The notes under the pieces are model-generated. The model saw only the letters and a program-made list of their open reading frames with translations, had not been told where the DNA came from and did no database searches. A DNA stretch of 60,000 nt from Takakia lepidozioides (taxonomy: Eukaryota > Streptophyta > Takakiopsida > Takakiales > Takakiaceae). The DNA is taken from positions 43,197,053 through 43,257,052 of the forward strand of contig CM060732.1 of NCBI GenBank assembly GCA_030704615.1. The letters are read 5' to 3'. Below are positions 32,070 to 43,574 of this stretch, one piece after another. Position 1 is the first letter of the stretch. The number at the start of each line of letters is the position of its first letter. A program made the translations under genes and the position numbers.

Positions 32070-34212
32070 CCTTTACTTTACTTTCATTGTTTGGAGGTTG
32101 ATAGTGAGGATACAGCATGTGCCCATGCAGATTATACCCTGACATGGCAAGATACTGCGGGTACATAAGCGGATACAAGGGAGGAGCCGATATTGGTGGA
32201 TACAAGGGAGCTGGAACGTCAGTCTGTGGAGTGGGCGGGGCTGGTTTTTCGTAAGTTGGAACAACCGCGCCACTCATCACAGCAGTTGGCGCAATAGTTG
32301 GTGCACACTTTGCTGGAGTAAGAGACTTATGCTCGTTTGCATCCTTCCCTGCAATTCCCTTCCTTTTTTTGACTGAACTCTGCACACATTGCTCAACATA
32401 AACATGAGAAACAATACCACCATACTACTAGGGATGGCAAACCTAGTGGGTAAGCCAAGCCCAAAGGCCTATGCAAGAAGACCCTGTCAGTCAGACCTGC
32501 CTATAACAGTGAGGAGTCTTCTAAGGAATGGAAGGGTACACTGGAAATGACTGTCTACAATCCAAGACAACCCTGAAAAACTGGAGTACATCACAAAGGG
32601 GTACAACGTGCCCATTAGTTCTTCTGGGATTGTTGAAGCAATAGAACATCTAAAGGGCTATAAAGCTGGTGTGTCTGATACGATTGTCAAGCCTGGTGTG
32701 ATCATATGGTAGATGCCCTTGCACTCCTCTTTGACCTTATTTGGAAGACTGAAATGATACCCTTTCGCTGGAGAGAGGGTGTCAGTGTCAATCTAAGGTG
32801 ACAGATGATAGCCTGGGAACTTTCATAGCATTACACTTCTTACCACAGTTTGCAAGCTGTTCTGTATGATAATAAGCACCCATCTTGAGGTTGATTTGGA
32901 GTCTGCAAGTGTTTTCCATGAAGGTGAGGCAGGCTTCCTGGGGGCTGTGTCAACCATGTCCCTGAGCTGGCCTATTCAAGGAAGGAAAAAAGAAAGAAAC
33001 CTCTAAGGAAACCTCTGTCCTAGAACGACACCTTCCTTCTACAAAGGTTTCCTTCCTTGACATCTTATGGTGCACGCGCTGACATGCTCTCCTGAGCACC
33101 AAAAGCTGAATGGATTCTAAAGTTTTAGCATGATTGGAGTTGGCCAACCCACACGGCAGATGTGTACTCCAAGGCCTGATAAGGCCTGTTCTCTTCATAA
33201 GTGATGGTATGGCAGCATCACCCACCTGTAACCCAAATCTCTTGCTTTCCTAATTTTTAAGGGGCTGATAAACGAAAACATTGAAGAGCAGCGGGAGAAG
33301 GTACAACCTTGAGCTACACCTTGTCAATGTCAAAGAAATTAGACTTCTCGCTATTGACCACAACACAAGCTTTTGGTGTTCGCATGCAGGTTGTGAACCA
33401 TCCTCCATATCTTTCCCCTGACCCCAGAAGCTGTAGAAACACTGACGTGGCTGCTCAGGGCGAGTTTGGAGTACCAGCCTTGAGCTCTCAACATGATGAG
33501 TTCAAGGTCAGATGGTACAGTCAGCTGAATCGCATGCCTCATACCAGCGACCCTATGATAAATACCTGAATATAGGAAGGAAGACTCACCCTGCTAGATG
33601 AATCTGACGTCGAGGCTGAAGTATCTAAGGCCATGTCAAAAGCATGAAGAATGTCCGAACAAAACAATGTTAGGCATAAACTTCCCTGAACTCGTTTCCA
33701 GTTTGTGACATGGGGTTAGGGACTTTGAGGATGATCTGAAGGGCAGACCTACCCTTGGCACTAGACTGAAAATTTAACCTCAGGATGGGAGTCTACCTTT
33801 GAACAATAAACAGATGCAGAGAGGAAAGGGAGATTGTCAATGCTCACTAGTGTGGGTGGCCTGAAACAATGTCCATTTTCTGATACAAGTCCGGGGTATT
33901 CTCATCAGAGAGCGACCCTCTTCAGGACCATCAAGAACATAGTCCCTGCACCTCTGTTCACCAACTTTCAATATCTCAAGGCTGAGTCTAAAGCGGTGGC
34001 CCTGTTGGGGTCTCATTGCTTGGTAGCCCACATACAACATATTGATGCTTGTGTGAAGGGCTTTCTAAAAGGAATCTGGAAAGCCTGAACTAATGTTTAT
34101 AACACGGTAAGTCCTACTACTGGAGTGAGCCCCTCATGTCTGTTCCCTCTTGTTCTGATGGGCACGGGCAAGGTCTGTGGCCACAAGGCTATTATAAGCA
34201 ACTTCTCAGGAG

Positions 34213-34273
<61 letters not shown>

Positions 34274-37043
34274 AAAGTCTCGAGGACGAAGGACCTCTTT
34301 GTGGTTGTGTTACATGCCCACATAGGGGACGCTTTGTGCTGATGCAGACAAAGCCTTTGAAGATGTAAGCTGGACTGTGCCTCGTTCCTTGCCAAAGGTC
34401 AGGTGGTGCTATTGGGTGACTTCAATGCCCGGGTGGGCAAAGGGCTCCATCAGGACGATATCATTGGACCTTTTGGTGAGGACGAACTGAATTCTAATGG
34501 CAGACGGTTAATTAACTGTCTAGAAGATCTTCAGCTTTTGACCTTGAATAACAGGACAAGAGGTGACCAAGTGTAGCGGACTCGTGAGAAATCCCAAACT
34601 GGGGAACGTTCCATTGTGGATTATATCATAATGGACAAAAATTTGTTCCCCCAGTGTGCCAATGTGTTGATCGACATAACTGATATTGGTACCTCTGACC
34701 AGTTCCTGGTTTGGAATGAGATCAAAAGGTGTTTTCCCAACACCAAGAGATATGTGAAACATTCGATTCGGAAGTGGCGCATAGAAAAACTCCATAATGA
34801 GGAGGTCAAGGCTGAGTATGTCCAGGCCTTGCAAGAGGCTCTCCCTCATTTTGTCCAATCGCTCCAAGAACTTCAGTCTCGCTCTGATAACGCAAGAAAT
34901 GAAGTCGAACGAGCAGGGGACTCTTGGGAGAGTTTCGTTTCCTCCGTGGTTGACAAGATCATTGGGATGAAACTAATTGTCTGTGATAGAGCTGTTAATT
35001 GGTGGACCAATGAGATTAAACTCAAGATAGCTGAGAGACGAGCCCTCTATAAAGAGTGCTGCAATTTGGAAACCAACAGAGAATTGTGGGCGAGGTACTA
35101 CCAGCTCCGTAAAGAGATCAATCAGCTTGTTAGGTCTCAAAAGAAATTATACTGGGACAAGTTATACAATGAAATAAACTCAAACCACCATGGTGGTAAT
35201 GACAAGAAATTCTGGTTGGCCCTTCAACATTTGTACAAGCCGAAAAACGGTCAGCAAGTACAAGTGTTGAAGACTACTAAAGGTGCAGTGGTGACTTCAT
35301 CGGTTGACATTGTCAAAACCTTTGAAACTCACTACAGTATCCTTGGCATAACTTCTAGGTCTAACAGTGAGGGGTCTTCTACTGAATGGAGGGACACAGT
35401 TGGAAAAACTGTTCCTATGATGCAAAACAGCCCTGATGAACTGGAGTATATTTCAATGGCTTATAACGCTCCCATTAGTCCTTCTGAGATTGTGGAAGCA
35501 ATTGAACATTTAAATGGATATAAAGCTGGTGGACCTGATGGTATTGTCAACGAGCTTATCAAGCACGGTGGCGATCCCATGCGGGTTGCCAACATAAATC
35601 AGGCGTTGGCGGAGACGGTTCAATCCATCAACTTCAAGACAGAATTCAATCCCTAGTTCTCCTCTTTAACCTGATCTAGAAGACTGAAACGATCCCCTTT
35701 CGCTGGTGACAGGGCGTCATTGTCAATCTATACAAGAAGGATTTCTAGAGGATATCTGGAAAACCTGAATTAATTCTATATATGAAGGTAAGTCTTACTA
35801 CCAACGTCAGCCCCTGACAGAGGTAGGTTCTATCCCTTTTGTTCCCGCTCAAACTGGGCGCGGGGTCAATGTCCACAAGGCTACGGCAAACAACATCTTA
35901 TGAGTACAATCTCTCTCTCTCTGATGAAAATGAAGTTAGACAAAGTGGCTTGTCACTACCGTTCATGTTGTTGTTCTTCTTGGTCCATGGATTGGTGAGA
36001 GACAATCACCAAGTCAAAACCACTATTCTCAGTTTATGGGTTCAAGATGAAAAAGGAAAAAGAGGCAACATTTATATACCATCATGAAGGAGAGTCCAGC
36101 ATACCATAAGAGTAGCAACACTCACATTGCTGAAAACAAAGGCACATGGTCCACAAGTTGAATTGGCAAAGAGATGTTGGAGGGTTTAGGGGTAAGGACT
36201 TCAAGTGCCTCTAGTGCTGCACTGTCTATTTGGCTTTGTTGAAGAAGAAGTATGACCCCCACAACTGTTGGCCTCATTACAATCCAGACCAAGCCAGAAA
36301 GCAGGCAACTGGAGTTGACATTCCAGTGAGCCTTTTCCCACCCAAATTCATATGCAAGACTCATGCCCAACAACCTTGCTGCAATTGTTTCTTACCCTCA
36401 CTGCCTTTTCATATGCACATGGAGACAGAACTTTGGTGCAGATTGCAAACCTGCTGATGGGTTGGGGAGTTTGCAGGGTGCTTTGCGCGCTTTGTCTTTG
36501 TTGGGGATTCTTTCATCGTTTCCATCTCTGACTCCGAGCTGGTCTCATTCAAGTCTTCATGTGCGGCATAATCTTGGTATCGCTGCAATTCTTGCTCTCG
36601 TGCCTCCTCTGTGTCTGACTCCGCTTGAACCTGTGCTTCCTCCTCTTGCTCTACCTCTTTCTCCCGTTGTGACATTGCAAAGTGCAGGAGTTGAACTCTG
36701 TGACTTCGGCGAGGATGACCTGTGTGTTTGAGGATTTCCTCAACGAGGCGTTTAGGGCGACTCAAGCTCTCTTCGACGCTGCAAAGAAGAAGAAAGACAA
36801 AGTCAGCAGCTGCAAAACCCTAACATATCCTCTCTGCAGGTTTGGAGCTTTTAATGCGGTTTCATGGCTAGGGCTAGGTAGGGGATATGAAAAAAACGGA
36901 AGTTCGGACCTCTTTGCAATGTCGTAGATCTTCAGTCGTGCGAAGAATGCCTTGTTCTCCGCTTGACGCTTTGCTCGTTCTACCTCCCTCGCTGTAGGCT
37001 TGCGCCCTGGTGTAACTTCTGGACACTCTATTTGGGTCTCCAT
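32070..37043 (-). CDS. Unrecognised multi-exon gene, start in a head-to-head pair with the CACTA transposase
   Basis: Exon 1 37043-36910 (METQIECPEVTPGRKPTARE..FFARLKIYDIAK), exon 2 36778-36451 (SRPKRLVEEILKHTGHPRRS, then acidic Glu/Gln-rich, ending KTKRAKHPANSPTHQQ). GT-AG sites and phases agree. A likely third exon starts at 32379 (SSVKKRKGIAGKDANEHKS, then Pro/Tyr-rich LYPLMYPQYLAMSGYNLHG) and is cut by the gypsy LTR at about 32070. If so, the intron between holds the LINE sequences at 32400-35900. The start codons of this gene and the CACTA transposase are 29 bp apart, so they share a promoter or 5' ends. It may be a CACTA accessory gene or a host gene. A basic C terminus suggests a nuclear protein. 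I do not recognise it. Confidence 0.5.
32400..34394. mobile_element. Degenerate LINE fragments
   Basis: Plus strand 32540-32860 matches the intact-looking LINE at 35440-35720 (YNVPISSSGIVEAIEHLKGYKAG against YNAPISPSEIVEAIEHLNGYKAG; IWKTEMIPFRWREGV). Minus strand 33225-32950 resembles the end of a LINE reverse transcriptase (NHAKTLESIQLLVLRR). 34080-34216 repeats the tail seen at 35757-35890. All parts are full of stops. Confidence 0.65.
34217..34272. repeat. (TC)28 microsatellite
   Basis: Uninterrupted TC dinucleotides within LINE tail sequence. The related tail at 35911-35922 has a short (TC) run at the same place, so the microsatellite grew from it. Confidence 0.95.
34395..35656 (+). pseudogene. 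LINE (non-LTR) endonuclease-reverse transcriptase, truncated
   Basis: It begins inside the AP-type endonuclease (VVLLGDFNARVGKG; later SIVDYIIMDKN, the catalytic C-terminal box) with a stop between (about 34574). The linker follows, then the start of the reverse transcriptase (NGYKAGGPDGIVNELIKHGG). It breaks off after QSINFKTEFNP. The fingers/palm part continues briefly in a broken frame (about 35660-35740, FRW). A 3'-decayed copy. Confidence 0.8.
35657..36450. other. LINE tail and unassigned sequence
   Basis: 35757-35925 repeats the tail at 34080-34230. The remainder shows no gene or motif. Confidence 0.45.
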
Positions 37044-37072
37044 TTCCTAACGAGTCTCACTCACTCGCCAAG

Positions 37073-38116
37073 ATGATCCCTCCTACTGCCCATCGATTGC
37101 AAAGGCGGACACAAGCAGAACATGACGATGACAAATTGTGGAAACTAGAGGAAGCGCGAGCAAGAAGACTGGGTCTTCGGAAAATTCTATGTCCATGCAA
37201 TGCCTGTCATGGTGGGAACTGGCAAACCATTGGCCGGGCTAAGCGTCATCTGCTTTTGAACTTGCGAGATCCTAACGTACGAGAACTCCCGGTGCATATC
37301 TCTGGATTCTCTTCCCTTTGCAGATGCATACTTTGAAATTATAAGAAACAGTTCAAATTCCTGGTAGCGGTATTGTTGTAAGGTGTAGAGTATTGTACAT
37401 GCCCGTTTTCCTATTGCCCCGTGCCTGTATAATGGCACGTTCCACATCCACTATTGCAAATGAAAAAACTCCCCATCTTATAGTGGATTGACATGTGGCG
37501 TCTGATATGTACTAAGCAGGAAAACTCTGGAGACGAACATGAGGGGTTTAGAACGGAAACCAGCCCTGCAGGTGGTCCTGATACCTTGGATCGTAATCTT
37601 GACATGCTTAGAATGCTCCGGGAGACATTCGCAACTATAGATAATGGGGTGCAAACTGGTGATGCACATGAGGAACCGGGAGATGGAACACAGGGCCAAT
37701 GGGACACAGATGGAGTGCCAGAGCAGACTGATGGTCGACTAAAGAGCGATGGTGATCGTGGTGCAGCGAGTGCCTTATGTTTTGAGCTCGAGGCATCCAG
37801 GGCTTTATATGTAGGGAGTTCTTCCTCTCGATTGTCTGCTACCTTACTGCTGTTAAATGCTTGTCAAACCCATGGTGTGTCAAACACCTTTGTCGATGAA
37901 CTCCTTACATTGTTAGGAAGACAACTGTTGCCTGCAGACAATTGCCTGCCAAAGTCCCACTATGAGGCAAAACAACTCATAATGGAACTCGGGCTTCATT
38001 ACGAGAGTATACATGCATGTCCGAAAGGCTGTGTGTTGTTCAGAAGGGAGCTTCAGAATTTGAAGGTTTGTCCAAAATGTCAGGCACGTCGTTATGTGGT
38101 GGGTACGAAGACACCA
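37073..38116 (+). pseudogene. CACTA transposase TNP2, N-terminal part
   Basis: Exon 1 37073 to about 37285 encodes LCPCNACHGG..RAKRHLLL, like the Cys-rich transposase-associated region of plant CACTA elements. An intron follows; the next exon starts at about 37518 after TAAGCAG. From 37950 the TNP2 signature appears (KSHYEAKQLIMELGLHYESIHACPKGCVLF, CPKCQARRYVVGTKT). It stops at the left target duplication of the large element. The protein resumes in frame at 48977 (..TKT|LVPRKVLRHFP). Confidence 0.85.
38108..38116. repeat. Target-site duplication, left, copy 2
   Basis: AAGACACCA, matching AAGACACTA at 48978-48986 in 8 of 9 positions (preceded by CG at both sites). Confidence 0.82.
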
Positions 38117-38235
38117 CAGCGTAGCTACGGCGTGAGCCCAGCCCCGTGAGCCTGGGAGCTGAGCTCACGTTCAAGCTTTGAAGCGTGAGCTGAGCTCACG
38201 CTTCAGGGAAGCGTGAGCGGCACGAATCTGCTGGA
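38117..38235. repeat. Left terminal and subterminal repeats, copy 2
   Basis: Seven or more GTGAGC/GCTCAC hexamers within about 110 bp, including GAGCTCACG inverted pairs. The tip matches the left end of copy 1 in most positions. Confidence 0.78.
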
Positions 38236-38281
38236 GAAGCAGGTCCTATAGGCGAGGATTGCAGGAAGAGGGCCTATTACC

Positions 38282-38608
38282 GTGGACAAAACAAAGGAGG
38301 CCACCATGCACCATGTCTGCAATGCGTGCCAAAAAAGAGGAATATGTAAATATGGCAGATTTGAGCTCAGAATGATTGACACAGTTTATTTCAATTCACA
38401 GAGAGACGCTTACAATGAATCGCAAGTGCATTTGCCCTGGTTCCGTGAACGAAATGTATATGTTTGTCATAAAATGAAAAGTCTTCACACGGCAACTTGG
38501 AAACCAGCATGGGAAGCGGGCATGGCTCGTATGTGTTCAAAGAGAAGTTGGCGGAGCTCTACGCGAGGTGTCCCGCTGCAGAAGGGTGATGACTTCTCCG
38601 TAGCCTAG
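38282..38608 (+). CDS. Small ORF of unknown function near the end of copy 2
   Basis: A 108-codon ORF with four Cys in the N-terminal part (CNACQKRGICKYG). It overlaps the transposase 3' end on the other strand. Copy 1 has no counterpart. It may be a captured fragment or chance. No family recognised. Confidence 0.2.
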   Translation: MDKTKEATMHHVCNACQKRGICKYGRFELRMIDTVYFNSQRDAYNESQVHLPWFRERNVYVCHKMKSLHTATWKPAWEAGMARMCSKRSWRSSTRGVPLQKGDDFSVA

Positions 38609-41600
38609 TGTGGGTTGGTGAATGAATTGGTCTCTCTTACCGTCGCAACACATAATTACAAGGTATATGTAATATTGATGCTTGCAGGGGACCCACTTCC
38701 CTCTCATGCCGAGAGCGCCCTCACGCATCGTTACAAAATCCGGACAAGTGCACGAAGGGAAATTCCCGATGGTAACCTGATATTCTTTGGCATGAAGAAC
38801 TGAGCCAATTGACAGCACTGTGTAAATCCGTCCATACCCCGGGGAAGGGACTTCGGTGATACGAGTCACCCTAGCCTGCAAAATTCTAGCCGATTCCATC
38901 TTGCATTCGTGATCTGCACCCGAAGCAACACGGCGCACTGTTTTTCCATCTCTTTTTGTTGGGTGGGAGTCGGCACCGGGTGGAGGCATTGTCGGAGCAT
39001 GTGGCACATCTGTGCCGACAGTGCATAAGGGCACCACCCGGGACCGTGCAAGACAAAACCCTCCCTCCTCCAGCATGCTTATCTCGGTTGAGGACAGCGA
39101 TGTCCCAATTTTCACAGGCCAAATTGCGGGGGGAGGGGGCTTCATTATCACGGAAGGACGAACTGTTCCCTTCACGCATCGTGCCATATCGTCTGGGCAG
39201 AACCAAAACTTGTGCTCTTTTGACTCCCCACTATGATAAGGTCGGAACAACCCTGTGAATGTTGGAGCTGGAGTCCCCCTGGAGCCTTTGCATATTTTTG
39301 ATTTGCATTTCTTGAATGACGGGGTCCGAATTGCCATGCAAGCCACTCTAGATCCTGGTGGGGTGCGTTCTATATGCCAGTCACTATCAATGCAATCAGA
39401 TTCCTACACCATGGCCACCACCTCCTCCAATGGGATTTCCGCTGCTATGCTTGCATGTTCTGCACCTGCTCCACAGGAGGAGGACCCACCTGGGAAGGGG
39501 CCGGCACAGGACTTAGTCTGCACTGGAGACACCTTTGGCACAGAGAAATTGACCCTGTCTGGCCTATGGGAATCTCCATCTGACCCTGGAAGAGTGTTTA
39601 ATTTCCTTTTGCATGATCCAAATCTTTCCTCGCCTTCCAAATGGGGGAGCCTGGATTGCAGAGGGGAGCCTTCAGTGCACCTGTTTAGAGCTCTGGCCAT
39701 CTTTGACGGGTCTCCGGACCTACTCGCAGCCCTTAGCATCAACAAAGTCGTATCGGGGCCCTTCCCTCCACCCCGTCCCATCAGAAAATTGCGGTACCTG
39801 GTTTGTTGTGTAAGTGCCCGCACCATGTCATCAGCAGTGGCCACATACAAGTCACGACCTGCTTTGGTAGACTGCTGCATCCAGGCGTTGTGAACAGTCT
39901 CTGCCAAATTACACGATGGCATGTCGGCCAAGTCCTCCAAGGACATGTCCTGCAGGAGGCATTGCATGGAAATGTGAGGAAGGAAAAGAAATGGTAGAGG
40001 TTCTTCAAGTGACAATCGAACAACCCCAAATGAACAGGCACGATGCAAAGTGCAATTTGTGTTGAAGGAAAACTTGTGAGGCTTACCGTCGTCATGAAAG
40101 CTCCCCACTGTCTGTACCTGAAGTGCCAGAAAACCAACCAGTCCTCCAACTCCTTCAGGTGGATACCTGTAGCAGCACCAGAGGAGAACCACCAAGCCCG
40201 GATTGCCTGGTAAGTGCTCTCAGCTTCTCCCATTGAGGTGGCATTCTTGTACTTCAGACAGAGTCTTCTATGCTCCAACTGAAGGTCAGGGCGAATGCAG
40301 CGCTTTGTATGACGTGCCAGAGATTGACTCCAATGGAAGAGGCATGTGCGCTCCCTATTTTCCATTGGGACCTTAGGATCCCCCAAACCAAACACGCGCC
40401 GCACTGCATTGAAATTTGCCTGTGCACTATCAGCCATGAAGCCCGCAAAATTTGTGTTCTGTATTCCATTGCGCTGCATGACGGCCAGGAGGGAATTCCA
40501 CATGAGCATCTGGGATTCAGTGTCCTCCGACTGCATATCACAAATTGCTATGCAGAGCACACGCTGGTACGCTGGATCATACACATGGCACGCCATGGTT
40601 GTCCAACCCTTCACCCGTTTGCAGTGATCAAACATTAACCAACATTTAGCCAAATCTCCTCCAGGTTGCATTCGGCGGACAATGCTCACACCACTGCCTT
40701 GGCCCACAGCGGACATTTTGAACAAATACACTTTGGACGAGCCCTGGCCTGGGAACATACTGTTTTGAATGAATTCATAGCGACTCCTCCGTTTGAGGTC
40801 CATAATGTTGTCCATGAATCCAGCAGTGCCTGTGCCCATTCTGAGTGCATTCACCTGGTTTCGAATATTGGGAGAGCTCAACACGGAGAAATGGTCCATG
40901 ACTGCCTCAAGGGAATCTGCATCCAGCATTGGTTGTGTCGCATCCCCTTCACCCAGTATGTGTTTTTCCAGGAATGCCTTGCTAGCTGCAAGCGCTATAG
41001 CAGAAGGTGTTGCACAAGGGGCATTGTGGAACTCTTGCTTCAGTAGATTTCTAGCGATGTCCACGCTATCCCTGCAACTCCCTTTGGACACAGGATGCTC
41101 GTGTGCACCCATATGAATGCAGGCACGAGTCATTGTCTTGCATCGATGTGCCACCTGATACATGCGAGCGTGGCAAACAGAAACACAGGACGGGGAAAGT
41201 TTGCAGAACCTGCACACAAAAGTATTGGTCTTGGGAGGTGCAAGCCCTGGGGTGAAAGGATTCAGGGGCACACCTTCCCACTCACTTTCGTTTGGCTGAG
41301 CGCTGTTTCTCAGCCGAGGGCAAGAAATATTCAGGCACTTGCAATGCCCAACGCAAACCGACCTCCGAAATTTCAAGCCAATGTCGTTATGGATGTTCGA
41401 CGTTTTTGTCCTGCACCAAGGATGTCCGTCATGTTTCTTGTCCATGCCCTGTAGAAGCCCAGCCAGTCCACTGGAAGACGTGGGAGGGTTGAGCTCAAAC
41501 AAGATGTCCCCAATCCCCTGCTGATTGTCTTCTCTCTTTTCCAAGGACACGGTATGTTCCTGGAAGGACTCTCCACTTCCTTCCACACTCGCCAACCAAA

Positions 41601-42660
41601 GGTTTCTCCAAGTGCCCAGAATCCAAATTCCCATCCTCGTCATACACCTCTTTCTGAACAAGCTGTCAGAGGACTGTAGGGGACTTAGACACTTATACGG
41701 GATCTGTAGGGTACCCTTAATTTTGCACAGACTGAGACCAACAGGAGCCTTAGGGGTGACAGCAGCGCACTGTAGAGGGGGGTTACACAGTCGTCACAGC
41801 AGTCACAGCCCGACACAGCCAAACACAGCCAGTCACCGCTTGACACAGCTGTCACGATAATAGGGAACGAAGAGTAGGACAGGGAACGACTGTGGGGAAC
41901 AACACCTGTGAAGGGAACATGTTAGTTCACAGACGACGGTTAGAGAGGGAAACGGTTAGAACCGCGGATACGAGGATAAAGGGAGAAACGGGGAATGAAG
42001 GAGATGATCATTATTTGGGGGAGGACTTCTGAGTCAGGCTGGAGCGGAGATCGGAGGCAAGAGATGGAGAGCACGGTGAAGGAGAAAAGAGGATTAGTAG
42101 ATGCTTGTTATATGCAAAGCTGTAGTGATATTGGAGAGCAGATTAGAGACATAATGGCTTCGGCCTGATACCTGATAAATCATAATCTGATACTTATAAG
42201 ATACAATCACACTGTGTAGAGAGATCTGAGAGAAGCTGTGGATTGAATGGATGAGTGAAGGAAACCGATAGATTGATGAAGCAAACTGATACTTAATTAT
42301 CAATGGTAAGGTAGCTAAGATGAATGCGGAAAGGGAAACAAATAGGAAACACCCCCATGATACACTAGCTGTAGGTCATGACTGATTGTTCTGCGCGGGC
42401 TGAGTACTTAGAGATTTCCAACTCTTCTATCTTGGAGTTTCCGCCTCGGATAGCGAAGGGATGGGTGAGTAAAAGCCGCGCGACACAAGCAGAGAACCCA
42501 ACTCCAGCGGGAACACTGTAACCAGCTCATCCTCATGAACAACTGCATACCCATCGTCGTCTGTAGTGGCAGTCAGTGGAAGAGTACCTGCATTGGAATG
42601 GAATCGAGCGAGTCATCTCGCTCCCTCGACATGTTTTCCATCACTGAACGAAACTGGCGA
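38537..42660 (-). pseudogene. MULE-class transposase with SWIM finger, disrupted (copy 2)
   Basis: In minus-strand order: an N-terminal piece (TDDDGYAVVHEDELVTVF, about 42600-42491); the solo LTR insertion; QKEVYDEDGNL..WRVLPGTYRVLGKERR (41658-41530); a frame change and loss of about 110 residues relative to copy 1; then a long open core 41527-40085 (GDILFELNPP, HPWCRTKTSN, ACIHMGAHEHPVSKG, CWLMFDHCKRVKGW, AGFMADSAQANF, CLFHWSQSLARH). An intron (about 40082-39953) matches the copy 1 intron position. The next exon reads DMSLEDLADMPSCNL to about 39404. After a stop or frame change, WHIERTPPGSR to the SWIM finger (CTCPDFVT..GKWVPCKHQYY) ends at about 38537. The core is better preserved than in copy 1 but the gene is broken at three places. 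Confidence 0.85.
41664..42485 (+). repeat. Solo LTR of the gypsy family, inserted in the copy 2 transposase
   Basis: 822 bp starting TGTCAGAGGAC and ending GCGCGACA (TG...CA), flanked by the 5-bp duplication CAAGC (41659-41663 and 42486-42490). Removing it and one CAAGC restores the transposase frame (LGSLL|VQKEVYDEDG). It carries CACAGCC repeats near 41800-41850. Its 3' half matches the 5' LTR of the minus-strand gypsy element (31585-32060). Confidence 0.9.
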
Positions 42661-43574
42661 TTCAGAACGGAATCCCCGAACCCAGAGCCCGTAATTATCG
42701 AAAGTGGAAATACCACAAGCAAACTGAGGTCAACAAGGGTAGCACCAAACCAAAGGCTGCCGGCGATGCAGGCAAAGGATGTAGGGATGACGTACACCTT
42801 CACCTCCCACCAACCAGAAAAACTGTTTTGAAAGACCAGAGCCACAAGAAGCCGTGCTGTTTTTGGATGGAAAACAAACCCTGAAAATGACATGAAACCA
42901 TCCATTATGAAATGACGGCAACAACCCTGGAGAGCAGTAAACAGGAAGATCCGATTGTAATGAGATTGTGTTGTGCCAGAATAGCACAGAACAAACACTG
43001 ACACTCCAAGAGATACCTCGCACGAATGTGTGCAACACATGGTCATATCCGACACAATCCTTTACACCGAATGACCCCATGGGGACGGTCACGGCAAAAT
43101 GAAAACCACAGGGCAGGCAGTACAACACACGTGGATGCATATGTGAAGCATAACAATTATTGCGAATCTGGAAGAACTGCTCGGAATTGAAAAAGCACTA
43201 CATTTCTACGGCACATTCGAATTTGAAAGAAGGCAAGGAGGCCGCCATGTATTGGCAGGCGGCGAAGTACATCTGACATATATCGCAAATGCATGCAACG
43301 GATGTTCTTTTTCTTCGGCGCTTTATTAGCTGGGTAATACAAAGACGCCAAAATGGATGAATTCCGTTCGCACACAATATCAACACCCGCATCCAAATAC
43401 GGTTGACAACGTCCATTTTGATTTTTGTTACATGCGATACCAGCACTTGTTGCAAACGTCAAACTGGAGAGCTCCAGGGGCATCGTGGGGAGCCCTTGTT
43501 TCCAGCGGAGGAGAAAGAGAAGGAAGTCATTATACTTCACGAGTTCTAGAAACAGGAATAGAGCCAGATATAGA
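42661..43574. promoter_or_regulatory. Divergent intergenic region, copy 2
   Basis: About 0.9 kb between the transposase 5' end and the methyltransferase start, similar in size to copy 1. 43500-43574 shares the putative 5' UTR block with copy 1. The ORFs on the minus strand here show no recognisable domain and are probably chance. Confidence 0.5.

Noticed and set aside
34136-34395. Ser/Leu- and Arg/Glu-repeat ORFs around 34200
   Set aside because: Translations of the (TC)28 microsatellite on both strands.
42573-43055. 160-codon minus-strand ORF as the first exon of the copy 2 transposase
   Set aside because: It does not match the copy 1 N terminus; the matching frame (TDDDGYAVVHEDE) is a different one.
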